DNA from: Thermoanaerobaculia bacterium | Lineage (GTDB): Bacteria; Acidobacteriota; Thermoanaerobaculia; UBA5066 | Length of the DNA: 64,000 nucleotides | Assembly: GCA_022071945.1 (NCBI GenBank) | Contig: JAJVIN010000029.1 | Location: forward strand, 126,390-190,389 | Reading direction: 5' to 3' | In this document: piece by piece, positions 1 through 7,798 of the stretch | Layout of the letters: each line of letters starts with the position of its first letter | How positions within the stretch are numbered: position 1 is the stretch's first letter | Notes under the pieces: model-generated | What the model was told of the DNA's origin: nothing | Databases searched by the model: none | What the model saw: the letters and a program-made list of their open reading frames with translations, nothing else | Made by a program: the position numbers and the translations under genes

Positions 1-980
1 AGTACACGACCGCCAGCATGTCGCTGAGCTACCCCTCCGACGACGCCAACACCTTCGCCGTGGCCGCGCTCGACGCCAAGAGCCCCTACAACCTCGAGTC
101 CTACTCGTCGGCCGGCCCGACCGCCGGTTCGGGTGGGTCGATCTCGGGGGGCCGGCGCAAGCCCGACATCGCCGGGTTCGCGAACGTCTCCACGGCTTCC
201 TACCAGTCCCTCTTCAACGGCACGTCCGCCGCCACACCCCACGTCGCGGGCGCGTCTGCCTTGACATGGTCCGCCAACCCGGGCTGGACCGCAACACAGG
301 TCCGGTCCTTCCTCGAGGGCCGCGTGGTCGACATGGGTACCGCGGGTGCCGACAACGACTACGGCTATGGACGCCTGTGGCTCGGCTCGCCTTCCGCCAC
401 CACCACGCGCACCTTGACGGTCTCGAAAGGCGGTTCGGGCTCCGGAACGGTCTCCAGCAGCCCGGCCGGGATCAGCTGCGGCGGAACATGCAGCGCCAGT
501 TTCTCGGACGGCACCGCCGTCACCCTGACGGCAACTTCATCCTCGGGTTCCACCTTCGCGGGCTGGGGCGGCGCCTGCTCGGGAACCGGCAGCTGCCAGG
601 TTTCCATGACCAGCGACCGGACGGTCACGGCCACCTTCAACGCCTCGGGTGGCGGCGGCCAGGAGATGTTCCTCTCTCAGGACCGCGTGGCCATCAGCCT
701 GACATGGCGCAACCACTACAACGGCGCCAGCGGAAACGGGACGCCCGTCAAGCAAATGGACCAGTACGGGTACTTCTGGTTCGACTCGGCGACCAACCCG
801 GAGGTCTTCGTCAAGGTCCTCGACTTCGGCGGGACGAACTATCTGGTCTTCCACAGCGCCCTGTCGGACCTCGAGTACACGGTGAACTTCAGGGTGATCC
901 GGACGGGCCAGGTCTACTCGTTCAACCGGCCCCCGGGCTCCGTCTGCGGCCTTGCGAACGGCGACACGGTCCGCAAGTGA
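1..980 (+). CDS. Secreted subtilisin-like (S8) serine protease, 3' part only
   Basis: The frame is open from the first bases of the window, so the start, Asp and His parts of the catalytic triad lie outside. What remains carries the S8 serine motif NGTSAATPHVAG (Ser codon at 225-227), so this is the C-terminal part of the peptidase domain. After it come an InlB-type bacterial repeat (LTVSKGGSGSGTV to VTATFN, roughly 400-640) with GGTC and GACSG cysteine pairs, then a C-terminal beta-rich module (about 660-980) with a YFWFDSATNPEVFVKVLDF stretch. By family knowledge it is an exported endopeptidase acting outside the cytoplasm; the InlB-like repeat and tail are probably for surface retention or substrate contact (inference). 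A strong terminator follows seven bases after the stop. Confidence 0.9.
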   Translation, partial: YTTASMSLSYPSDDANTFAVAALDAKSPYNLESYSSAGPTAGSGGSISGGRRKPDIAGFANVSTASYQSLFNGTSAATPHVAGASALTWSANPGWTATQVRSFLEGRVVDMGTAGADNDYGYGRLWLGSPSATTTRTLTVSKGGSGSGTVSSSPAGISCGGTCSASFSDGTAVTLTATSSSGSTFAGWGGACSGTGSCQVSMTSDRTVTATFNASGGGGQEMFLSQDRVAISLTWRNHYNGASGNGTPVKQMDQYGYFWFDSATNPEVFVKVLDFGGTNYLVFHSALSDLEYTVNFRVIRTGQVYSFNRPPGSVCGLANGDTVRK

Positions 981-986
981 ATTCGT

Positions 987-1015
987 GGCCCGGGCGGAAA
1001 CGCCCGGGCCTTTTC
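987..1015 (+). terminator. Rho-independent terminator of the subtilase gene
   Basis: A perfect 10-bp GC stem (987-996 with 1001-1010) closed by a GAAA tetraloop and followed by TTTT. It sits just after the protease stop and before the convergent msrB gene, so it may serve both strands. Confidence 0.85.
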
Positions 1016-1027
1016 CCTCGAGGCGGT

Positions 1028-1546
1028 CTACTTCGACGGTATCAGCTTCAGCGAGGCGGAGTTCATGCAGTAGCGGAGCCCCGTGGGCTGCGGCCCATCC
1101 GGGAAGACGTGGCCGAGGTGGGCGTCACACCGGGCGCAGAGGACCTCGGTCCTCTTCATCCACAGCATGCTGTCGTCCTCTTCCTTCACATTGAGAGCGT
1201 CGATGGGGGCCCAGAAGCTCGGCCAGCCGGTTCCCGAGTCGTACTTCGTCTTCGCGTCAAAGAGAGGGAGATCGCAGCAGACGCAGACATAGACACCCGG
1301 CGTCTTCGTGTGGGCGTACTCGCCCGAAAACGCCCGCTCCGTCCCCTTCTTGCGCGTCACCTGGTACTGGAGGGGCGTCAGCTGCTTCTTCCATTCCTCG
1401 TCGGTCTTCACTACTTTCTGCATGGTCCTGCTGCTTCCTTTTGCCGGAGCGGGGGTTTCCGCCGGAGCGGGGGCTGACTCGACGGGACCGGCACATCCCG
1501 CCATCACCAGGAACCCGCCCATCATCAGAGTCGCGAACCTTCTCAT
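1028..1546 (-). CDS. msrB: Peptide-methionine (R)-S-oxide reductase MsrB, lipoprotein form
   Basis: Reduces methionine-R-sulfoxide in damaged proteins. The ATG at 1546 is preferred over an upstream in-frame start (1651) because it has a GGAAGG ribosome site and begins a lipoprotein signal peptide: [18 protein letters not shown], lipobox cysteine 18. The 172-residue product then has a short Ala/Pro linker (about 20-38) and a full MsrB domain: zinc-binding CxxC pairs at C88/C91 and C137/C140, the GTGWPSF substrate loop, and catalytic C160 in RYCMNSASL. Lipidation would place the enzyme in the periplasm or on the outer membrane, where electrons must come from a membrane donor (inference). It is transcribed away from the YjbQ gene and converges with the protease. 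Confidence 0.95.
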   Translation of the reverse strand: MRRFATLMMGGFLVMAGCAGPVESAPAPAETPAPAKGSSRTMQKVVKTDEEWKKQLTPLQYQVTRKKGTERAFSGEYAHTKTPGVYVCVCCDLPLFDAKTKYDSGTGWPSFWAPIDALNVKEEDDSMLWMKRTEVLCARCDAHLGHVFPDGPQPTGLRYCMNSASLKLIPSK

Positions 1547-1683
1547 ATCACCTTCCAGCGCCCGGGGGCGTCTTGGGGAGCTCCGGATCCCCGGTACCTG
1601 AAGGGATGGCGATCGGGGCTCATCGGTTACACGCCCGAAGCCTTCCTCCATCCCCGGAGGCTTCTTGCTACGATGACCGGGCC

Positions 1684-2121
1684 GTGACGGATCCCAGCCC
1701 CCTCTACCTCAGCCGGCGGTTGGATGTCACCACCCGGGGCCGCGGCCTGTACGAGATCACGTCCGACGTCGTTCGTTTCGTTTCCGACAGCGGGATCCGG
1801 ACAGGACTCTGCGTCGTGTTCTGCCGGCACACCTCCGCGAGTCTCCTGATCCAGGAAAACGCCGACCCCTCGGTGAAGACCGACCTCCTCGACTGGCTGG
1901 CCCGCGTGGCTCCGGACTCGGAATCTCTCTACCAGCATGACAGCGAGGGCCCGGACGACATGCCTTCGCACATCCGTTCCGCCATCACCCGGACGAGCGA
2001 GACGATCCCGATCGACAACGGGCGGCTCGTCCTGGGGACCTGGCAGGGGATCTACGTTCTCGAGCACCGGACCCTGCGGCACAGGAGAGAGGTCGCCCTT
2101 CATCTCCAGGGCCTCCCCTGA
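1684..2121 (+). CDS. YjbQ/UPF0047 family protein
   Basis: A 145-residue cytosolic protein matching the YjbQ (UPF0047) family in length and motifs: [33 protein letters not shown] and the family hallmark [12 protein letters not shown] near the C-terminus. Some databases call the family secondary thiamine-phosphate synthase because E. coli YjbQ can weakly replace ThiE; its main role is not settled. The GTG at 1684 gives the family-like start ([14 protein letters not shown]). The frame stays open upstream to 1441, but that part has no family similarity. It is divergent from msrB, with about 140 bp between the starts. Confidence 0.85.
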   Translation: MTDPSPLYLSRRLDVTTRGRGLYEITSDVVRFVSDSGIRTGLCVVFCRHTSASLLIQENADPSVKTDLLDWLARVAPDSESLYQHDSEGPDDMPSHIRSAITRTSETIPIDNGRLVLGTWQGIYVLEHRTLRHRREVALHLQGLP

Positions 2122-2195
2122 GGGCCACGAATGAGGGCCTCATCTGATTTGAGGGGCGAGACTCCGGCCCGGATCTGAAGCGACGCGATCCGGCC

Positions 2196-3650
2196 TCAGC
2201 GCAGGCCCTGAAAGCTCACGGTGACCCGCTCGCGTCCCGGGAACGACGCCAGGGTCTGGCGATCGGTGACCTTGCCCTCACCCGAGAAGAAGTAAGGCCG
2301 GAGAGTCTCCTCCCGGCCCGTGCCGAAGGCGAAGTGAAGCGTTCCCGGCTTTCCGTGCAGTTCCTGGGCCGTCAGGTACATCACGAGCGCGTGCTCCGCC
2401 GAGTGGTAGCCATTCTTCCAGAGGTGAGCCTTCCACCTCTTCTTCGAGGCGTCATAGGGGCTAGCCGAACCCCAGACCTCCCCGTGTTCGGGATCGACGA
2501 GGACCTCGAACCAGCACTCGGCCGTCCTCTCGAGATAGCCCGTGAAGGCGCGATCCTCCAGGGCGAGTGTCGCGGCAGCCTGATCGAGCTCCGCGAAGGT
2601 CCACCACGAGAGCCAGACGTCCAGGCTGCCGTCCCGCCTCAGTCCGGAAGCCCAGCAGCCGGTGTCGGGCATGTAAGCCTTCTCGAAAACGGCCGGAGCG
2701 TGGGCCCTGGCGAAGTCGACGAGGTCCTTCTGGCCCGTCAGGCGGCCCACCCGCTCCAGCATCCAGAGCGACTTGATCGTGTGGCCGAAATCCGTGTGGT
2801 GAGAGCCGAGGACACGGTCATCCGGATCGTGGAGGGACCCCCAGAAAAGACCGTGCTCGGGGGCAAAGAACCGGTCCTTGATGATGTGCGAGAGCCGCGC
2901 GAGATCCCGTCTCCACTCTGACTGGTGAGGCTCGGGGAGAATCGGGGTCAAGAGGAGCATGTAGGCGTTGATCTGGTCGAGCTGGGCGACGAGTTCTTGC
3001 CTCTTGACCTCCGTGGCCACGCCCTCGCGGGTCCATCGGAGCATTCCCCACTTCTCGTCCCAGAAGGTCTCGAAGATGTGCGTCTTCAGCCGGAGGATGT
3101 CCGAGAGGACCTCGGAATCGCGCGTCAGGTAATAGTAGAAGGCCATTCCGAGCTGGGCATAGGCGAGGTCCTGCGTCGTTCTCTCGAGAACGGGCGGTCC
3201 CCCAACGCCGTTCTTCCAGTAGGTCACGCTGCTGCCGGTGCCTCTCTCGAGGGCGTGAGTCCGGATGTAATCGACTCCGGCCCGTGCAAGCTCCAGCATC
3301 TTCTCGTCGCCGGTGAGGTGGTAGGCGACGCCATAGAAGAACGTCTGCCGCGACTTCATCCGGGTGTACTCGCGATCCATCTTCTGACTGATCCAGACCC
3401 CCGAATAGGCGAGGTCGGCGCAGGGCAGCTGGGGATCGACGAGGGTGCCGTCGTCGCAACGGAACGTGGGAAAGTTGCCGGCGGGCGACCCGAGAGCGTT
3501 TTCCTGAGTCCAGAAGGGAACGAGATCCTTCTCGAGGTGCGCAACCCAGCGCTCCCCGGCAAGGACGGGACCGGCACGCAGGGGCTCCTTTTTCTTGCAA
3601 GCCCAGGGCGCGAGGACGAGGACCAGGAGAATCGGGACGAACCGCCTCAT
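2196..3650 (-). CDS. Epimerase-fold (AGE-like) secreted protein, putative lipoprotein
   Basis: A 484-residue protein with an N-terminal signal (MRRFVPILLVLVLAPWAC) ending in a possible, non-ideal lipobox (PWAC), then a charged KKKE tail. The body looks like an alpha6/alpha6-barrel of the N-acylglucosamine/cellobiose 2-epimerase superfamily: repeated helical pairs, DFGHTIKSLWMLERVG (His-rich helix as in AGE enzymes), LSWWTFAELDQAA and the C-terminal WKNGYHSAEHAL motif. By family it would isomerise or bind a sugar; the substrate is unknown. Export is unusual because most AGE enzymes are cytosolic, so glycan processing at the envelope is an inference. It is a single gene convergent with the YjbQ gene and divergent from the esterase. 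Confidence 0.7.
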   Translation of the reverse strand: MRRFVPILLVLVLAPWACKKKEPLRAGPVLAGERWVAHLEKDLVPFWTQENALGSPAGNFPTFRCDDGTLVDPQLPCADLAYSGVWISQKMDREYTRMKSRQTFFYGVAYHLTGDEKMLELARAGVDYIRTHALERGTGSSVTYWKNGVGGPPVLERTTQDLAYAQLGMAFYYYLTRDSEVLSDILRLKTHIFETFWDEKWGMLRWTREGVATEVKRQELVAQLDQINAYMLLLTPILPEPHQSEWRRDLARLSHIIKDRFFAPEHGLFWGSLHDPDDRVLGSHHTDFGHTIKSLWMLERVGRLTGQKDLVDFARAHAPAVFEKAYMPDTGCWASGLRRDGSLDVWLSWWTFAELDQAAATLALEDRAFTGYLERTAECWFEVLVDPEHGEVWGSASPYDASKKRWKAHLWKNGYHSAEHALVMYLTAQELHGKPGTLHFAFGTGREETLRPYFFSGEGKVTDRQTLASFPGRERVTVSFQGLR

Positions 3651-3835
3651 CGGGGAACGATTCTAGGCCGGCCCGGAGCCGGCCCCGGCGGCCCCAGCCT
3701 TATAAGGCTTCCAAAAAGCGCCGCCCCCTTCTCGTTGGCGTGCCATGTGGCTGCCGGACCCGGGGATAATGGTCGGGAACCGCCGGCGCCGCGCGAGCGG
3801 CTCCACCCGGTCGATCCCACTGCCGGAGATTCCTG

Positions 3836-4891
3836 ATGCGGACCCTTCTCGGCGCCCTTGCCGGCCTCGCCCTGTTCCTGCCCGCGATGGCCCAGGAAAC
3901 CTCGCCCTACACGCGGACCTTTCACTTCGAGATCAAGGCCCCGGCCGCGAGCTCCGTCGTTCTCAAGGGAAAGGCGGCCGGTGCTCCCGTCGAGATCCCG
4001 CTCCGCAAAACGCGAGGCGGCGACTGGTTCGTCAACGCCGACCTCCCTGTGGGCCGGCTCGAATACGTCTTCGTGGTCGACGGTTCTCCCGTCCTGGACG
4101 AGCAATCGCCGGCCGAGGACGACGGGAAGGGCGGGCTGCGCTCCTTCTTCCTGATCGACGACGACCGCGATGCCCAGCCGCTGGACTCCGGCACCGGCGG
4201 GCGCGTGGAGCGAAGAGAGGTTCCGAGCAAGGCTCTGGGACGAAATGTCCCGGTGAACGTCTACACGCCGCCCGGCTACGAGACGAAGTATGGCTATCCG
4301 GTCCTCCTGCTCCTCCACGGCTTCGAGATGAACGAGTCCCAGTGGCTGACGGGGGGCATCGCGAACTACCTGGACCGCTTCATCCTGTCCGGCGAGTTCC
4401 CGCCCGCGGTGGCCGTCATGCCCGGAGTGCCGAGCGACTTCTACACGGGCAAGACCGAGGAGTTCATCACGAAAGAGCTCTTCAAGTGGCTTCGAAAGAA
4501 CTACTCGCTCCAGAAGGCGGCGACCCAGAACGCCGTGGGAGGGATGTCGATGGGGGGCTTCGGGGCCTTCTCTCTCGCCTACCGGCACCCGGAGCTCTTC
4601 GGACACGCCATGATCCTCAGTCCGGGGACTCGCGACACCACGTTCCTCGACCAGCTCGACCGCGACCTGCGAGACCGACGGAAAATCGAAGCCACCCTGG
4701 ACATCCGCTGCGGAAAGGGCGACACACTCGTCCTGCCTTTTGCACAGGGTCTGGAAGCGGTCCTGGCGGCACGCAAGGTGCCCCACCGCTACGAGGTCAC
4801 GCGGGGGGGACACGACTGGGACTACTGGAGGAGCGTCCTGAAGCCAGCTCTGTCCGAGGTCGCGAAGTCCTTCAAGAAGCCGATTCTCTGA
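3836..4891 (+). CDS. Secreted esterase with N-terminal E-set/CBM48-like domain (Fes/IroE-type)
   Basis: A 351-residue exported alpha/beta hydrolase. Signal peptide residues 1-19 (cut near AMA/Q). Residues about 24-110 resemble an AMPK/CBM48-type beta-sandwich (FEIKAPAASSVVLKG, DLPVGRLEYVFVVDG). The D-family esterase domain follows, with LLLLHGFEMNESQW, nucleophile Ser238 in GGMSMGGFGA, an acidic residue near 295 and catalytic His326 in GGHDWDYW. Relatives include enterochelin esterases, feruloyl esterases and mycolyltransferase-like proteins, so an ester of a sugar, siderophore or lipid is possible; the substrate cannot be read from the sequence. Its stop is followed by two hairpins shared with the convergent ribBA gene. 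Confidence 0.85.
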   Translation: MRTLLGALAGLALFLPAMAQETSPYTRTFHFEIKAPAASSVVLKGKAAGAPVEIPLRKTRGGDWFVNADLPVGRLEYVFVVDGSPVLDEQSPAEDDGKGGLRSFFLIDDDRDAQPLDSGTGGRVERREVPSKALGRNVPVNVYTPPGYETKYGYPVLLLLHGFEMNESQWLTGGIANYLDRFILSGEFPPAVAVMPGVPSDFYTGKTEEFITKELFKWLRKNYSLQKAATQNAVGGMSMGGFGAFSLAYRHPELFGHAMILSPGTRDTTFLDQLDRDLRDRRKIEATLDIRCGKGDTLVLPFAQGLEAVLAARKVPHRYEVTRGGHDWDYWRSVLKPALSEVAKSFKKPIL

Positions 4892-4898
4892 AGGTGAC

Positions 4899-4935
4899 GG
4901 CTCGCAAGCACGCGAGCCACTCGCCAGTTGGCGAG
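4899..4935. terminator. Paired hairpins between convergent esterase and ribBA genes
   Basis: Two adjacent inverted repeats: a 7-bp stem (4899-4905 with 4912-4918) and a 6-bp stem with an AGTT loop (4920-4925 with 4930-4935). There is no T-tract, so this is a possible weak bidirectional terminator. Confidence 0.4.
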
Positions 4936-4967
4936 CCGTCGAGTCACGCGGGCGGGAATCAGCCTCC

Positions 4968-6170
4968 TCAGACGAGCTTGAGGAGGTGTCCCATCTTGGA
5001 CTTCTTGGTGGCCAGGTACTTCCGGGAGGTCTCCGTGGGGGGGATCTCGATCGCGACGCGCCCGACGATCTCGAGACCGAACCCGTCGAGGGCGACGTAC
5101 TTCGCGGGGTTGTTCGTCAGGAGCTTCATCTTCCTGACTCCGAGATCCCTGAGGATCTGGCAGCCGATCCCGTAGTCGCGGACATCCGCCTTGAAGCCGA
5201 GCTTCTCGTTTGCCGCCACGGTGTCGAGCCCCTGCTCCTGGAGTTCGTAGGCCCGGAGCTTGTTGAAGAGGCCGATCCCGCGCCCTTCCTGGAGGAGGTA
5301 GAGAAGGACGCCGCGCCCTTCCTTGTCGATCATTTCCAGGGCCTTCTGGAGCTGCTTGCCGCAGTCGCACCGGTCGGAGCCGAAGACATCGCCGGTCAGG
5401 CACGAGGAGTGGACCCTCACGAGGATCGGTTCGTCCTCGGGGATCTCTCCCTTCACCAGGGCCACGTGTTCCTCGTTTGTCACTTCCGAGCGGTACCCGA
5501 CGACGCGGAACTCGCCGAATCGCGTTGGGAGCTTGGGCGCGGCCACGCGGAAGACGAGGCGCTCCGTCCTCATCCTGTACCGGATGATGTCCGCGACGGA
5601 GACGATCGGGATCCCGTGCTTTTCGGAGTACTTGAGGAGATCGGGCACCCGGGCCATGGTGCCGTCCTCGTTGAGGATCTCGCAGATGACGGCGCCCGGG
5701 TAGAGGCCCGCGATCTTGGCCAGATCGACGGAGGCTTCCGTCTGCCCGGCCCTCTTCAAGACACCCCCGCGGCGGGCCCGGAGCGGGAAGATGTGGCCAG
5801 GCTTCAGAAGGTCGTACGGCTTCGCCTTGGGGTCGACGAGAGTCCGGACGGTGGCGGCCCTGTCCGAGGCGGAGATGCCGGTCGTCGTCTTGCCGCGCGC
5901 CTCCACGGAGACGGTGAACGCCGTTCCATAGTTGGACGTGTTCTGTTCGACCATGGGGTGCAGATCGAGGTCAGCGCACCGCTCCTCGGTGAGCGGGACG
6001 CAGATGAGACCTCGTCCCTCTCGCGCCATGAAGTTGATGGCATCGGCGGTCGTGTGTTCGGCCGCCATGCAGAGGTCACCCTCGTTCTCCCTGTCTTCGT
6101 CGTCGACGATGATGACAAATTTCCCCTGCCGGTAGAACTCGGCAGCCTCGGGAACAGTGACAAAGCCCAC
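4968..6170 (-). CDS. ribBA: Bifunctional 3,4-dihydroxy-2-butanone-4-phosphate synthase / GTP cyclohydrolase II
   Basis: Performs both entry reactions of riboflavin synthesis: ribulose-5-phosphate to dihydroxybutanone phosphate, and GTP to the diaminopyrimidine precursor. The 400-residue length is that of the fused enzyme. RibB half (about 1-200): [11 protein letters not shown] acidic metal/substrate loop, [21 protein letters not shown] and the [11 protein letters not shown] segment. RibA half (about 205-400): zinc triad in [20 protein letters not shown] and the QEGRGIGL active-site strand, plus TNNPAKY. Both active sites look intact. It lies 45 bp downstream of the helical protein gene on the same strand, so they may be co-transcribed. 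No FMN riboswitch was seen in that 45-bp gap. Confidence 0.97.
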   Translation of the reverse strand: MGFVTVPEAAEFYRQGKFVIIVDDEDRENEGDLCMAAEHTTADAINFMAREGRGLICVPLTEERCADLDLHPMVEQNTSNYGTAFTVSVEARGKTTTGISASDRAATVRTLVDPKAKPYDLLKPGHIFPLRARRGGVLKRAGQTEASVDLAKIAGLYPGAVICEILNEDGTMARVPDLLKYSEKHGIPIVSVADIIRYRMRTERLVFRVAAPKLPTRFGEFRVVGYRSEVTNEEHVALVKGEIPEDEPILVRVHSSCLTGDVFGSDRCDCGKQLQKALEMIDKEGRGVLLYLLQEGRGIGLFNKLRAYELQEQGLDTVAANEKLGFKADVRDYGIGCQILRDLGVRKMKLLTNNPAKYVALDGFGLEIVGRVAIEIPPTETSRKYLATKKSKMGHLLKLV

Positions 6171-6215
6171 GTGTCTTACCCCCGGAACCCCCGGGCGGGA
6201 GCTCCAGCGTCGATT

Positions 6216-7595
6216 CTACCGGCTCGCGTCCTCGCCGGCTGGCGGTGGGACGTCACGGATCGGTTTTGTGTCCACGTCGGGAGGCTTCGGTCCGGGCGGA
6301 TTGAGGACGGAACGCTTGTTGACCTCTCGCACGAGCGTTCTGAGGAACACCTCGAACTGGTTGGCGGCGGGGAGAAAGGCTCTCGGAGCCCGGTCGCGGG
6401 CGAATCCGCTGTGGAACCGCTCGAAGAGCGACCAATCCTTGAACATCAGGAACTTCATCGACCCGCGCCTGAAGGAGTCGAGGGCATCGAGCGTCTCTTT
6501 CAACGACTTTTTCTGGGGGTCCCGCTGGAAGTTCCCGACGATCTCGATGAGGCTCCAGAGGTCCTCGCGCAGCTTGAGGCTCTGGTCCCGTCGGGTGCTG
6601 TAGTCGGGAAAGAGCGCGCGGCCGTCCACCTCCGTCGAGAACGTCTCGGCCAGCCCGATGATGTTCTGCTGGAAGAGGTCCTTCAGGATGCCGGCGGCGT
6701 CCTCCATCCGCGAGAAGATCAGTTTCGGGTCCTTCATCAGGGCGACGTCGACGAGGCCGAGCTCCATGACCTTCCGGACTTCCATCTCCGTCGAGAACAC
6801 GAGCCGCTCGAGGCTCTCGTACATCCCCGAGTTCTCTGGAAACCGCGGCAGGAGCCGGCGCCTGATGAACCGGCAGAGGCTGTCGGCCTCGCTCTTCATC
6901 AGGCTGAAGACGAGCAGGGCGCGCTTGGCCGACGCGGGGGAGGCGATGGCCTCCTTGATCTTCTCCGTGTACCTGAGGTTCCTGAGGAGTTGAACGAAGA
7001 GAGCCGCGAGCGTGCTCTTTTGCGCCGGTTCCGGCACGTTCCCGAGAACTCTCGAGAACGTCTGCTTGGAGTTCCTGTCGAGAACGGGTTTGAGATTCTC
7101 CCGGAAGAGGACGCCCAGATTCGAGTCGCTCTTCAGCGTGCTGATCAGGATCCGGCCCGTCGAGAGATAGGTCTGCAGGGCCAGGAACGGAACGCGCGAG
7201 AGCTCGTCGAGGACTCTGGAGAAGTCGTCCAGCTTCTCGATCGCGAGGGCCATCTCGGCCTCGGCCGTCGTCCTGCGTCTTTGGGGATCGGCCTCGCCGG
7301 GGCGGGCGACCTGGGACTCGAGGTAGACGAGGAAGGAGCCGAGATCTTCCTTCCCCTCGCCCAGAAGGTGGGTCGTCAAGAGACCGAGGTGGGCCACTCC
7401 GAGCCTCACCACCGCCAGCTCCTCGACGAAGTTCTTCAGCGACGCATGCGTCCTCTCGAACGGGGAGAGTGGAAGGCAGTCGAGCACGAAAAAGCGCTCG
7501 ATTCCCTTCAGCCACATCTCCATCTCGAACAGGTAGTCGTACTTCATCCGGTTCGAGAACAGGGCTGAACTCTCGAGAACACTGAAGCGGGACAT
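6216..7595 (-). CDS. Uncharacterised helical cytosolic protein, 459 aa
   Basis: I do not recognise this gene. The product has no signal peptide and no obvious membrane segment. It reads as mostly alpha-helical and rich in Leu, Arg, Glu and Phe, with stretches such as IGLAETFSTEVDG and RDQSLKLREDLWSLIEIVG, and ends in a proline-rich, probably disordered tail (NPPGPKPPDVDTK to the end). It begins near MSRFSVLESSALFSNRMKYDYLF. It lies between tamA (203 bp upstream on the same strand, a gap with only GC-rich sequence) and ribBA. Codon and base use match the neighbours. Without a database search no function should be given. Confidence 0.8.
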   Translation of the reverse strand: MSRFSVLESSALFSNRMKYDYLFEMEMWLKGIERFFVLDCLPLSPFERTHASLKNFVEELAVVRLGVAHLGLLTTHLLGEGKEDLGSFLVYLESQVARPGEADPQRRRTTAEAEMALAIEKLDDFSRVLDELSRVPFLALQTYLSTGRILISTLKSDSNLGVLFRENLKPVLDRNSKQTFSRVLGNVPEPAQKSTLAALFVQLLRNLRYTEKIKEAIASPASAKRALLVFSLMKSEADSLCRFIRRRLLPRFPENSGMYESLERLVFSTEMEVRKVMELGLVDVALMKDPKLIFSRMEDAAGILKDLFQQNIIGLAETFSTEVDGRALFPDYSTRRDQSLKLREDLWSLIEIVGNFQRDPQKKSLKETLDALDSFRRGSMKFLMFKDWSLFERFHSGFARDRAPRAFLPAANQFEVFLRTLVREVNKRSVLNPPGPKPPDVDTKPIRDVPPPAGEDASR

Positions 7596-7798
7596 CTGGG
7601 GTCAGTCTAGCGCTTCGGACCGCCTATCTCCAGCCGGGATGCCAGAGTCCTCTCACCCGGTGCCACGCGCCAGACCCTCCCCGCTCTCGCGGGGCGAGGG
7701 CCCCCCACCACCATTCAGCCGCGCACCCGCCAGGAGGGCGGCCTGTCTTCGATGCCGGATTCAAGATCCCCGGGACGCCGGCCCGCCGGCCCTGCCGT

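Noticed and set aside
6171-6215. FMN riboswitch before ribBA
   Set aside because: The gap is only 45 bp and has no RFN-type conserved helices.
4986-7568. Plus-strand open frame of 860 codons opposite ribBA and the helical gene
   Set aside because: RibBA is certain on the minus strand; the antisense product is low-complexity, charged sequence.
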